From the NCBI GenBank assembly GCA_019636245.1, contig JAHBXX010000003.1, positions 1 through 64,000 on the forward strand: a stretch of DNA of 64,000 bases, written 5' to 3'. The notes under the pieces are model-generated. The model ran no database searches. It was not told the DNA's origin and saw nothing but the letters and a program-made list of their open reading frames with translations. The DNA is from Planctomycetota bacterium (GTDB lineage Bacteria; Planctomycetota; UBA1135; UBA2386). Made by a program: the position numbers and the translations under genes. Below are positions 9,459 to 20,351 of this stretch, piece by piece; the first letter of the stretch is position 1, and every line of letters begins with the position of its first letter.

Positions 9459-9659
9459 ATGGCTGCCAAGAAGAACAAGAAGAGCGCGTCCGGCGATCTG
9501 ATCATCTCCAAGTCGCGCACCAAGGCTGCGGTCAAGAAGTCGAACGTGTCGTCCGACTTCTACGGCGCGCTGGACGCCGCCGTGCGCACGATGATCGCCG
9601 GCGCCGAGCGCCGCGCGCAGGCGAACGGCCGCAAGACGCTCCGCCCGCAGGATCTCTGA
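9459..9659 (+). CDS. Bacterial histone-fold protein
   Basis: The 66-residue protein has a lysine-rich N-terminal tail (MAAKKNKKSASG). It then has a pattern I recognise from bacterial histones: IISKSRTKAAVKK as helix 1 (about 14-27), VSSDFYGALDAAVRTM and on to AQAN as the long helix 2 (about 30-56), and GRKTLRPQDL, where GRKT is the loop-2 motif shared with archaeal histones. The chain stops just as helix 3 would begin, as I recall for the short Bdellovibrio HBb type. Family members dimerise and bind DNA. No Shine-Dalgarno sequence is obvious. It is monocistronic, with a TTGACA box upstream and a strong hairpin terminator downstream, which suggests independent and possibly high expression. DNA binding is inferred, not shown. 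Confidence 0.8.
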   Translation: MAAKKNKKSASGDLIISKSRTKAAVKKSNVSSDFYGALDAAVRTMIAGAERRAQANGRKTLRPQDL

Positions 9660-9718
9660 TCCGCGCCGCGGCGCGCACCGAGGCGTCGGCTCCGCCGGCG
9701 TCCGGTGACGGGCTCCTC

Positions 9719-9762
9719 CGCGACCCGGCAGCCACCTGCGTGGCGGCCGGGTCGCGTCGTTT
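9719..9762. terminator. Strong hairpin terminator between histone-fold gene and DUF374 gene
   Basis: CGCGACCCGGC at 9719-9729 pairs perfectly with GCCGGGTCGCG at 9746-9756, and inside it GCCAC pairs with GTGGC around a CTGC loop. TCGTTT follows on the plus strand. It separates two converging genes and probably ends the histone-fold transcript. Confidence 0.75.
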
Positions 9763-9771
9763 CCACGCGGC

Positions 9772-10551
9772 TCACGCCGACAGGTCGTCGGCGGCGCCGA
9801 GGCGCCGGAACGCATCGGCCTCGCCGGCGAGCAGTTGCCGCCGCACCGCCTCGGCGGTGCGTTCGAGGTCGGCGTCGGCGGCATCGGCGGCCACGTGCAC
9901 CGGATCGCCGTAGTGCACGCACAGGCGCGCGAACGGCTTCGGGATCGTGAAGCGATCCCAGCTGCGCAGCCGCCAGGCGCGATCGCAGGCGACGCCGACC
10001 GGCAGGATCGGCGCGCCGGTCGCGCGCGCCAGCCACGCCGTGCCGACGTTCATCGTGTGGCGGGGGCCGCGTGGACCGTCGGGCGTCACGACGAGCTGAT
10101 GGCCGGCGGCGAGGCCGGCGGCCATCGCGCGCATCGCGCGGGCGCCGCCGCGGCTCAGCGATCCGCGCACCACGCGGTAGCGGAACCGCCGCAGGGCGTT
10201 CGTCGCCAGGCTGCCGTCGTCGCTGGGCGAGACCAGCACGTCGATGCCGCGCCCGGCGTGCAGCGCGAGCGGCATCAGGCAGAGCATGCGGCCGTGCCAC
10301 ATCGCCACCAGCCACGGCCGATCGCTGCGCAGCAGGGCGAGTCCCGCGGCGCCCGTGCGCTGCACGCGCCAGGTCGACGCCAGGAGGCGCAGCAGGGTCG
10401 GCGCCAGCCACGCCAGCAGGAGTTCGCCCAGCCGGCGACGCCACCGTCGCCAGCGTTGCAGGTGGGGCGCGTTGCGCCCGGCGGCGTCGCGTTCGGCGGT
10501 GCGCCGGGCGACGGCCGCGCGGCGTTCCTGGCGGCGTGCCCGCGCATCCAT
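9772..10551 (-). CDS. DUF374 lysophospholipid-acyltransferase-like protein
   Basis: This 259-residue protein has a very basic N-terminus (about 45 residues) and a hydrophobic segment near 42-62. WLVAMWHGRMLCLMP supplies the catalytic-type His, and SPSDDGSLATNALRRF, RGSLSRGGARAM, VVTPDGPRGP and GAPILPVG follow in order, the diagnostic pattern of DUF374 in the acyltransferase superfamily. Such proteins are expected at the inner membrane and may acylate lipid A-type or other lipids. The substrate is unknown. It is transcribed away from the formate dehydrogenase operon and converges on the histone-fold gene. Confidence 0.85.
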   Translation of the reverse strand: MDARARRQERRAAVARRTAERDAAGRNAPHLQRWRRWRRRLGELLLAWLAPTLLRLLASTWRVQRTGAAGLALLRSDRPWLVAMWHGRMLCLMPLALHAGRGIDVLVSPSDDGSLATNALRRFRYRVVRGSLSRGGARAMRAMAAGLAAGHQLVVTPDGPRGPRHTMNVGTAWLARATGAPILPVGVACDRAWRLRSWDRFTIPKPFARLCVHYGDPVHVAADAADADLERTAEAVRRQLLAGEADAFRRLGAADDLSA

Positions 10552-10683
10552 GGCGGCAGCATGCGGCGGTCGGGCCGGCTTGTCATGCCCGCGCGCCGCG
10601 GACCGGCGGGCAGCGCCGCTGCCGTGGTGGCGGCCGGCGCCGTTCTGCTACAACATGCGGCCGAACCCCGCCCGCCCGCCCGC

Positions 10684-11187
10684 ATGCACGAGAGCCGTTC
10701 CCAGGCCGTCCCCGTCGATCCCGCCGCCGAACGCGCGGCGATCGAAGCCGCGATCGAACAGTGCCGCGACCTGCGCGGCGCCACCCTGCCGATGCTGCAC
10801 GCGATCCAGGACCGGCTCGGCTACGTCCCGGCGGCGGCCGTCGACGCGATCGCCGCGGCGTGCAACCTGTCGCGCGCCGACGTGCACGGGGTGCTGACCT
10901 TCTACCACGACTTCCGCACCGCGCCGCCCGGGCGGCACGTGCTGAAGGTCTGCCGCGCCGAGGCCTGCCAGGCCATGGGCTGCGAACGCCTGGAACGCCA
11001 CCTCGCCGATCGCTGCGGCATCGCCATGCGCGGCACCACCGCCGACGGCGCCCTGACCGTCGAGCCGGTCTACTGCCTCGGCAACTGCGCCCTGTCGCCG
11101 TCGGTGCTGCTCGACGGCCGCCTGCACGGTCGCGTCACGCCCGAGCGCCTCGACGCCCTGCTGGCGGCGGCGGAGGCTCGCGCATGA
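10684..11187 (+). CDS. fdsG: NAD-dependent formate dehydrogenase, gamma subunit (NuoE-like)
   Basis: The 167-residue protein has the thioredoxin-like [2Fe-2S] fold of NuoE. The four ligands are C90 and C95 in CRAEACQAMGC and C131 and C135 in CLGNC. It passes electrons within the soluble Fds formate dehydrogenase, next to the flavin subunit. The first residue is set by the ATG at 10684; TACAAC at 10649-10654 may be the -10 box of the operon. Its stop overlaps the fdsB start as ATGA. Confidence 0.93.
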   Translation: MHESRSQAVPVDPAAERAAIEAAIEQCRDLRGATLPMLHAIQDRLGYVPAAAVDAIAAACNLSRADVHGVLTFYHDFRTAPPGRHVLKVCRAEACQAMGCERLERHLADRCGIAMRGTTADGALTVEPVYCLGNCALSPSVLLDGRLHGRVTPERLDALLAAAEARA

Positions 11188-12743
11188 GCACCACCGTCTT
11201 CGTGCCGCGCGACAGCGCCGCGCTGGCCGTCGGCGCCGACGAGGTGGCGGCGGCGATCGCTGCCGCCGCGGCGACCGGCGGCCACCACGTGCGGGTGGTG
11301 CGCAACGGTTCGCGCGGCATGTTGTGGCTCGAGCCGCTGGTCGAGGTCGCCACCGCGCAGGGCCGCATCGCCTACGGGCCGGTGTCCGTGGCCGACGTCC
11401 CGGGCCTGTTCGCGGCCGGCTTCCTGCGCGGCGCCGACCACGAACTCCGGCAGGGGCCGACGGAGTCGATCCCGTACTTCGCCCGGCAGACGCGGCTGAC
11501 GTTCGCCCGGGTCGGCGTCACCGACCCGCTGTGCCTCGAGTCCTACCAGGCGCACGGCGGTCTCGGAGGCCTGCGGCGCGCGCTCGACCTCGAGCCGGCG
11601 GCGATCGTCGAGCAGGTCGTGCAGTCGGGCCTGCGCGGCCGCGGCGGCGCGGGCTTCCCGGCCGGCATCAAGTGGCGCACGGTGCTGGGCGCCGCCGCCT
11701 CGCCGAAGTACATCGCCTGCAACGCCGACGAGGGCGATTCCGGGACCTTCAGCGACCGCATGGTCCTGGAAGGCGATCCCTACCTGCTGCTCGAGGGCAT
11801 GGCGATCGCAGGGCTCGCGGTGGGTGCGACCGAAGGCTGGATCTACCTGCGCAGCGAGTATCCCGACGCCCGCACGGTGCTGACCGCGGCGATCCAACGC
11901 GCGCGCGCGGCCGGCTGGATCGGACCGGACGTGCTCGGCAGCGGCCGGTCGTTCGAGGTGCACGTGCGCATCGGCGCCGGCAGCTACGTCTGCGGCGAGG
12001 AGACGGCGATGCTCGAGAGCCTCGAGGGACGGCGCGGCATGGTGCGGCCGAAACCGCCGCTGCCGGCGCTGCAGGGGTTGTGGGGCGGGCCGACGGTCGT
12101 CAACAACGTGATGACGCTGGCGGCGGTGCCGTGGATCCTGCAGCACGGCGGCGAGGCCTACGCCGCCCACGGCAGCGGTCGCAGCCGCGGCACGCTGCCG
12201 TTCCAGCTGGCCGGCAACGTCCGGCACGGCGGTCTGGTCGAGGTGCCGTTCGGCATCACCCTGCGCGAGCTGCTGCACGAGTTCGGTGGCGGCACGGCGT
12301 CGGGCCGGCCGATCCGGGCGGTCCAGGTCGGCGGGCCGCTCGGCGCCTACCTGCCGGCGAGCCGCTTCGACCTGCCGCTCGACTACGAAGCGTTCGCGGC
12401 CGGCGGCGGCATGATCGGCCACGGCGGCATCGTCGTGTTCGACGACACCGTCGACATGGCGCGCATGGCGCGCTACGCGATGGAGTTCTGCGCGATCGAG
12501 TCGTGCGGCAAGTGCACGCCCTGCCGCATCGGCAGCACGCGCGGCGTCGAGGTGATCGATCGCATCGTCGCCGGACGCGAGCGGGCGGCGAACGAGCGAC
12601 TGCTGCGCGACCTGTGCGCGACGATGGCCGACGCCTCCCTGTGCGCCATGGGCGGCTTGACGTCCATGCCCGTGCTGAGTGCACTGGAGCACTTCCCCGA
12701 GGACTTCGTGCGCAACGGACAGGCATGTACTCCAACAAGGTGA
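11184..12743 (+). CDS. fdsB: NAD-dependent formate dehydrogenase, beta subunit (NuoF-like flavoprotein)
   Basis: The 519-residue protein has an N-terminal thioredoxin-like extension of about 130 residues as in FdsB/HoxF. The NADH/FMN domain follows with GLRGRGGAGFPAGIKW and CNADEGDSGTFSDR. The [4Fe-4S] site is C441, C444 and C447 (ESCGKCTPC) with C487. It hands electrons from formate oxidation to NAD+ through FMN. It starts inside the fdsG stop codon and ends 19 bases into fdsA, so the three large subunits are translationally coupled. Confidence 0.95.
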   Translation: MSTTVFVPRDSAALAVGADEVAAAIAAAAATGGHHVRVVRNGSRGMLWLEPLVEVATAQGRIAYGPVSVADVPGLFAAGFLRGADHELRQGPTESIPYFARQTRLTFARVGVTDPLCLESYQAHGGLGGLRRALDLEPAAIVEQVVQSGLRGRGGAGFPAGIKWRTVLGAAASPKYIACNADEGDSGTFSDRMVLEGDPYLLLEGMAIAGLAVGATEGWIYLRSEYPDARTVLTAAIQRARAAGWIGPDVLGSGRSFEVHVRIGAGSYVCGEETAMLESLEGRRGMVRPKPPLPALQGLWGGPTVVNNVMTLAAVPWILQHGGEAYAAHGSGRSRGTLPFQLAGNVRHGGLVEVPFGITLRELLHEFGGGTASGRPIRAVQVGGPLGAYLPASRFDLPLDYEAFAAGGGMIGHGGIVVFDDTVDMARMARYAMEFCAIESCGKCTPCRIGSTRGVEVIDRIVAGRERAANERLLRDLCATMADASLCAMGGLTSMPVLSALEHFPEDFVRNGQACTPTR

Positions 12744-15577
12744 TCGACCATGGCACGCCGGCGCGCCCGGGTCCGGCGACGGTGACGGTGCAGATCGACG
12801 GCGCCGCCGTCACCGTGCCCGCCGGCACGTCGGTGCTGCGTGCCGCCGTGGACGCGGGCGTGCGCATCCCGAAGCTGTGCGCGACCGACTCGCTGGAGGC
12901 GTTCGGCAGCTGCCGGCTCTGCCTGGTCGAGGTCGAGGGACGGCGCGGCTTCCCGGCGTCGTGCACGACGCCCTGCGAGCCCGGCATGCGCGTGCGCACG
13001 CAGTCGAAGCGGCTGGCCGACCTGCGCCGCGGCGTGATGGAGCTCTACATCAGCGACCACCCGCTGGACTGCCTGACCTGCCCGGCCAACGGCAACTGCG
13101 AACTGCAGGACATGGCCGGCGTGACCGGGCTGCGCGAGGTGCGCTACGGCCAGGACGGCGCCAACCACCTGACCGGCGCCAAGGACACCTCGAACCCGTA
13201 CTTCTCGTTCGATCCGACGAAGTGCATCGTCTGCTCGCGCTGCGTGCGCGCCTGCGACGAGGTGCAGGGCACCTTCGCGCTGACCGTGCAGGGCCGCGGC
13301 TTCGACAGCAAGATCGCCGCCGGGCCCGTGGACTTCATGGCCAGCGAATGCGTGTCCTGCGGCGCCTGCGTGCAGGCCTGCCCGACCGCGACGCTGATCG
13401 AGAAGTCGATCGCCGAGCAGGGGCAGCCCGACCACGCGGTCGTCACCACGTGCGCCTACTGCGGCGTCGGCTGCTCGTTCCGCGCCGAGATGAAGGGCGC
13501 CGAGGTCGTGCGCATGGTGCCGCACAAGGACGGCAAGGCGAACCACGGCCACAGCTGCGTCAAGGGGCGGTTCGCCTGGGGCTACGCGACCCACCCCGAC
13601 CGGATCCGCACGCCGATGGTCCGCGACCGCATCACCGATCCCTGGCGCGAGGTCACCTGGGACGAGGCGATCGCCCACGCCGCCCGCGAGATCCGCCGCA
13701 TCCAGGATCGCCACGGTCGCGACAGCGTCGGCGGCATCACCAGTTCGCGCTGCACCAACGAGGAGACCTACCTGGTGCAGAAGCTGGTGCGCGCGGCGTT
13801 CGGCAACAACAACGTCGACACCTGCGCCCGCGTCTGCCACTCGCCGACCGGCTACGGGCTGAAGACGACGCTCGGCGAGTCGGCCGGCACGCAGGACTTC
13901 GACAGCGTCGAGCACAGCGACTGCATCGTCGTGATCGGGGCCAATCCCACCGACGGCCATCCGGTGTTCGCCTCGCGCATGAAGCAGCGCCTGCGCCAGG
14001 GGGCGAAGCTGATCGTCGTCGATCCGCGCCGCATCGACCTGGTCCGCACGCCGCACGTCGTCGCCGATTTCCACCTGCAGCTCCGGCCCGGGACCAACGT
14101 CGCGGTGCTGAACGCGCTGGCCCACGTCGTCGTCACCGAGGGCCTGGCGAAGGAGGACTACGTGCGCGCCCGCTGCGAGGCGGCCGAGTACGAGAAGTGG
14201 AAGACCTTCATCGCCCTGCCGAAGAACTCGCCCGAGGCGCTCGAGGCCGAGACCGGCGTGCCCGCCGCGCAGATCCGCGGCGCGGCGCGGCTCTACGCGA
14301 CCGCCGGCAACGCGGCGATCTACTACGGCCTCGGCGTCACCGAGCACAGCCAGGGCAGCACGACCGTGATGGCGATCGCCAACCTGGCGATGGCGACCGG
14401 CAACATCGGCCGCCCTGGCGTCGGCGTGAATCCCCTGCGCGGCCAGAACAACGTGCAGGGCTCGTGCGACATGGGTTCGTTCCCGCACGAGCTGCCCGGC
14501 TACCGCCACGTCGCCGACGCGGCGACGCGCGAGCGGTTCGCCGCGCGGTGGGGCGTGACGTTGCAGGACGAGCCCGGCCTGCGCATCCCGAACATGTTCG
14601 ACGCCGCGATCGACGGCTCGTTCAAGGCGCTCTACGTCCAGGGCGAGGACATCGCCCAGTCGGACCCGGACACCCAGCACGTGCAGAAGGCGCTCGAATC
14701 GCTCGAGTGCCTGATCGTGCAGGACATCTTCCTCAACGAGACCGCGAAGTACGCGCACGTGTTCCTGCCCGGCAGCTCGTTCCTGGAGAAGGACGGCACC
14801 TTCACCAACGCCGAGCGCCGCATCAGCCCGGTGCGCAAGGTCATGCCGCCGCTCGCCGGCCTCGCCGATTGGGAGGTGACCATGGCGCTGGCGAATGCGC
14901 TCGGCTACCCGATGCACTACCGGCACCCGGCCGAGATCATGGCCGAGATCGCCGAGCTGACGCCGACGTTCGCCGGTGTGTCGTACGACAAGCTCGACCG
15001 GCTCGGCAGCATCCAGTGGCCCTGCAACGACGCGGCGCCCGAGGGCACGCCCGTCATGCACGAGCAGCAGTTCGTGCGCGGCAAGGGCCGCTTCGTCGTC
15101 ACCGATTACGTGGCGACGCCGGAGCGCACGTCGCGCCGATTCCCGCTGATCCTCACCACCGGCCGCATCCTCAGCCAGTACAACGTCGGCGCGCAGACCA
15201 GGCGCACCGGGAACACGGCCTGGCATCGGGCCGACGAACTGGAGATCCACCCGCACGACGCCGAGCAGCGCGGCATCCGCGACGGCGACATGGTGTCGCT
15301 GCAGAGTCGCAAGGGCGAGACCACCCTGCGGGCGGTGGTCACCGAGCGCATGCAGCCGGGCGTCGTCTACACGACCTTCCATCACCCCGAGTCGGGGGTC
15401 AACGTGGTCACCACCGAGAACTCCGACTGGGCCACGAACTGCCCGGAGTACAAGGTCACGGCGGTGCAGGTGGTGCTGCAGGCGCACAAATCCGATTGGC
15501 AGCTTGGGTTCGCCCAGGCCGCGGAGCAGCAGATCGGGCTGTTGCCAGGCCGCGCGCGCCGCGGGGAGGGCGGCTGA
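12725..15577 (+). CDS. fdsA: NAD-dependent formate dehydrogenase, alpha catalytic subunit (molybdenum/tungsten)
   Basis: This 950-residue molybdopterin enzyme has a NuoG-like N-terminus. Cluster ligands can be read off: [2Fe-2S] C52, C63, C66, C80; a His-ligated cluster H112, C116, C119, C125; two ferredoxin-type clusters C167/170/173/177 and C209/212/215/219; and the proximal cluster C243, C246, C250, C278. The active site is ARVCHSPTGYG with the metal-ligand C371 and H372, so it is the cysteine, not selenocysteine, form. The C-terminal half carries the bis-MGD-binding segments (GRPGVGVNPLRGQNNVQG, TGRILSQYN). It oxidises formate to CO2, or the reverse, in the cytoplasm. Confidence 0.96.
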   Translation: MYSNKVIDHGTPARPGPATVTVQIDGAAVTVPAGTSVLRAAVDAGVRIPKLCATDSLEAFGSCRLCLVEVEGRRGFPASCTTPCEPGMRVRTQSKRLADLRRGVMELYISDHPLDCLTCPANGNCELQDMAGVTGLREVRYGQDGANHLTGAKDTSNPYFSFDPTKCIVCSRCVRACDEVQGTFALTVQGRGFDSKIAAGPVDFMASECVSCGACVQACPTATLIEKSIAEQGQPDHAVVTTCAYCGVGCSFRAEMKGAEVVRMVPHKDGKANHGHSCVKGRFAWGYATHPDRIRTPMVRDRITDPWREVTWDEAIAHAAREIRRIQDRHGRDSVGGITSSRCTNEETYLVQKLVRAAFGNNNVDTCARVCHSPTGYGLKTTLGESAGTQDFDSVEHSDCIVVIGANPTDGHPVFASRMKQRLRQGAKLIVVDPRRIDLVRTPHVVADFHLQLRPGTNVAVLNALAHVVVTEGLAKEDYVRARCEAAEYEKWKTFIALPKNSPEALEAETGVPAAQIRGAARLYATAGNAAIYYGLGVTEHSQGSTTVMAIANLAMATGNIGRPGVGVNPLRGQNNVQGSCDMGSFPHELPGYRHVADAATRERFAARWGVTLQDEPGLRIPNMFDAAIDGSFKALYVQGEDIAQSDPDTQHVQKALESLECLIVQDIFLNETAKYAHVFLPGSSFLEKDGTFTNAERRISPVRKVMPPLAGLADWEVTMALANALGYPMHYRHPAEIMAEIAELTPTFAGVSYDKLDRLGSIQWPCNDAAPEGTPVMHEQQFVRGKGRFVVTDYVATPERTSRRFPLILTTGRILSQYNVGAQTRRTGNTAWHRADELEIHPHDAEQRGIRDGDMVSLQSRKGETTLRAVVTERMQPGVVYTTFHHPESGVNVVTTENSDWATNCPEYKVTAVQVVLQAHKSDWQLGFAQAAEQQIGLLPGRARRGEGG

Positions 15578-15814
15578 GTGGACGTCCGCAAGCTGGTGAA
15601 GATGGCGAACGAGATCGGCGCGTTCTTCGCCGCGGATCCCGACCATGGCCTCGCCCGCGAGAACATCGCCCTGCACCTGCAGCGGTTCTGGGAGCCGCGC
15701 ATGCGGCGCCGGATCCTGCTGCACCTCGACCAGGGGGGCGAGGGCCTCAGCGAGCCGGTCCGGGAAGCGCTGGTCGGCCACCGCGGCCGCATCGAGCCGC
15801 GCGGCGGCGGTTGA
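15578..15814 (+). CDS. fdsD: NAD-dependent formate dehydrogenase, delta subunit
   Basis: This is a 78-residue protein starting with GTG directly after the fdsA stop codon. LVKMANEIGAFFA, then HLQRFWEPRMRRRIL is the conserved pattern of FdsD, a small subunit needed for assembly and stability of the soluble formate dehydrogenase. No fdsC (FdhD-type sulfurtransferase) gene follows; the next 170 bases are non-coding and lead to ftsH. Confidence 0.9.
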   Translation: MDVRKLVKMANEIGAFFAADPDHGLARENIALHLQRFWEPRMRRRILLHLDQGGEGLSEPVREALVGHRGRIEPRGGG

Positions 15815-15986
15815 TGGCGAGGGCACGTTCCCCGGCGGCGCTCCTGGCTTCCGCCGCCGATCCGACCTATTCTCGGCCGCCGCGCGATCGCTTCCCGGTG
15901 AAGCGGAACTCGCGCTGGCAAGCGGACTACGGCCCACCGCGGCGCTTCGCCGATGACGGTCCGACCGGAGCCGGAACCAGAAGCCG

Positions 15987-18305
<2,319 letters not shown>

Positions 18306-18390
18306 GCGCCGGCGACCGAGTTCCCGCCGTCCAAGCCCGTTCCGAACCGAGTTCCCTGCCGACGCCAAGCTGCGCACCGCCCGATCCTGG

Positions 18391-19212
18391 ATGCCCACCG
18401 CCTGTTGCATCGCCGCCGCCGTTCCTGCCGTCGAGGGCCAGTTCGACGACGCGATCGACCTGCTGAAGATGCTGATCGAGGTGACGGTCTTCGCCGTCAT
18501 CATCTACTCGGTGCTGCGCTTCCTGCGCGAGACGCGGGGCTCGGGCGTGCTGCGTGGTCTCCTGCTGCTGCTGGTCATCGGCCTGGTCTCCTTCCTGATC
18601 CTGATCGAGGCCCTGCAGCTCGAGCGGCTCGGCTGGCTGTTCTCCGCGATCGCGCCGTCGGTCGTGCTCGGCCTGGTCGTGGTGTTCCACCCGGAGATCC
18701 GGCGCGCCATCGTGCACCTCGGCGACGCGCCGATCTTCCACCGCTTCTTCCGGACCGAGAGCCGGATCGTGCCCCGGCTGCTGCGGGCGGTGGCCCGCAT
18801 GAGCAAGGACCGCATCGGCGCCCTGATCGCGATCGAGCGCGAGGCGTCGCTGTCGGAGCTGACCGAGAACGGCATCACGATCGACGCCGAGCTGAACTCG
18901 TACCTGATCGAGTCGATCTTCTACCCGAAGAGCCCGCTGCACGACGGCGGGGTGGTGCTGCGCAACGACCGCATCATCGGCGCGTCGTGCCTGTTCCCGC
19001 TCAGCCAGAATCCGGAGGTCGACAAGCGCCTGGGCACCCGCCACCGGGCCGCGCTCGGCCTGTCGGAGGAGACCGACGCGCTCGTCGTGGTCGTCAGCGA
19101 GGAGACCGGCAAGATCTCGACGGCGCAGGGCGGCAAACTGACCGTCGACCTGAGCCTGGAGCAGCTCGAGCAGCAGCTCGAGGATCTGTTCGGGCGGAGG
19201 CAGGCCGCGTGA
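18391..19212 (+). CDS. cdaA: Membrane diadenylate cyclase CdaA (c-di-AMP synthase)
   Basis: This 273-residue protein has three predicted membrane helices (about 28-46, 53-74, 82-99) and then a DisA_N cyclase domain. The catalytic motifs are SPLHDGGVV (185-187; usual form DGA) and GTRHRAALG (215-219, RHR). It makes cyclic di-AMP from two ATP. It is directly followed by a YbbR-domain partner and glmM, the arrangement well known from Firmicutes, where c-di-AMP control is tied to peptidoglycan precursor supply. The stop overlaps the next start as GTGA. Confidence 0.95.
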   Translation: MPTACCIAAAVPAVEGQFDDAIDLLKMLIEVTVFAVIIYSVLRFLRETRGSGVLRGLLLLLVIGLVSFLILIEALQLERLGWLFSAIAPSVVLGLVVVFHPEIRRAIVHLGDAPIFHRFFRTESRIVPRLLRAVARMSKDRIGALIAIEREASLSELTENGITIDAELNSYLIESIFYPKSPLHDGGVVLRNDRIIGASCLFPLSQNPEVDKRLGTRHRAALGLSEETDALVVVVSEETGKISTAQGGKLTVDLSLEQLEQQLEDLFGRRQAA

Positions 19213-20351
19213 GGACCGAGCGTTCCCTCGGCCGGGTGCTGCTCGCGGCCCTGGTCGCCGACCCGTGGCGCAAGCTGATGGCGCTGGGCATGGCCTTCGG
19301 CCTGTGGTTCTTCATCAACGGCCAGATCCGCGGCACCGTGACGCGCACCGTGTCGCTGACCTGCGTCGGCTCGCTGCGCACCCAGGACGAGAACTTCGGC
19401 GACCGCCTCGCGGTCGTGCTGCCCACCGACCGCGTCGTCGGCCGCCGGTTCATGGTCGGCGACCGGGAGATCCAGTCGGTGCGGGTGATCCTGCGCGGCT
19501 CGCGCTTCAAGATCGACGCGCTGCAGAACCAGCGCGAGCAGCTCGACCTGCAGATCTCGGGCTTCGCCGGGCTCGACTGGAGCACGCGCCGGGACGTCGA
19601 GTTCACGGCCGCCGACATCCGCCGGGACACGCGCGTGCTGCAGGGCGTCGACATCGGGCTCGAGCCGAGCCGGATCCGCCTCGAGGTGGAACGCATCGAC
19701 GAATGGGAGCTGCGCCTGGGGCTCGACGACGTCGAAGTCGACGTCGGCGACGAGGACGTGCTGCGGCGCCTGCGGCTCGACACCGCGGAGTTCCAGCCGC
19801 CGATCGCCCGCATCCTCGGCCCGGCCAGCGCGATCGCCCGCGTGCGCCAGCCCGGACCGAAGCCGCTGCGCGCGCGCGTGCGCCGGATCGGCAGCGAGCA
19901 GCGCCAGGTGAGCGCGGTGCTCGAACTCGTCGCCGCCAGGGAACTGGACCTGCGCCTCGCCGAGGTGCCGACCGTCACCTTCCAGGTCCTGCCGGTGCTG
20001 CAGACCTTCCAGTTCGAGTTGCCGCTGGTGGTCGACGACCTGGCGCTGCCGCCGGAGATGCGGGGCGTCTACCGTGCCGACGCCCGCTCCCTGCTGGTGC
20101 GCATCCGCGCCGGCGGTCAGCTGCGGGCCCGGCTGCTGACGCTGGATGGCCGTGCCCGGCAGCAGGAATGGGCGGCGGCGAACCTGCGACTCCTGGTGGT
20201 GGTCCCGCGTCCGGAACCGGGCGCTCCCTACGGCCAGGAACTGGTGCTCGAGGCTCGTCTGCTGGTGCTGGAGACGGCGCAGCTGACCGTCGACCCGACC
20301 GAGCGCTTGCTGGACGAGGCGGTGTCGGTCACGCTGCGCCGCCTGCCATGA
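19209..20351 (+). CDS. cdaR: YbbR-domain protein, CdaR-like regulator of CdaA
   Basis: The 380-residue protein has one N-terminal membrane helix (RKLMALGMAFGLWFFING). Beta-rich repeats of the YbbR type follow, each with segments like VTRTVSLTCVGS, IQSVRVILRGS and ARILGPASAIARV. CdaR binds CdaA at the membrane and modulates c-di-AMP synthesis. The sequence is divergent, so the name rests on both the YbbR-like topology and the position between cdaA and glmM. The GTG start overlaps the cdaA stop, and the stop overlaps the glmM start as ATGA. Confidence 0.8.
   Translation: MRTERSLGRVLLAALVADPWRKLMALGMAFGLWFFINGQIRGTVTRTVSLTCVGSLRTQDENFGDRLAVVLPTDRVVGRRFMVGDREIQSVRVILRGSRFKIDALQNQREQLDLQISGFAGLDWSTRRDVEFTAADIRRDTRVLQGVDIGLEPSRIRLEVERIDEWELRLGLDDVEVDVGDEDVLRRLRLDTAEFQPPIARILGPASAIARVRQPGPKPLRARVRRIGSEQRQVSAVLELVAARELDLRLAEVPTVTFQVLPVLQTFQFELPLVVDDLALPPEMRGVYRADARSLLVRIRAGGQLRARLLTLDGRARQQEWAAANLRLLVVVPRPEPGAPYGQELVLEARLLVLETAQLTVDPTERLLDEAVSVTLRRLP

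Noticed and set aside
3977..9535. A minus-strand reading frame open for more than 1800 codons from 9535 to 3977.
   Set aside because: Only its last 144 codons are real (ruvX, from GTG 4411). The rest is a shadow of the AsmA-like gene and manC in another frame, made of Arg/Ala/Pro-rich translation with no domains. High G+C removes stop codons from the off frames.
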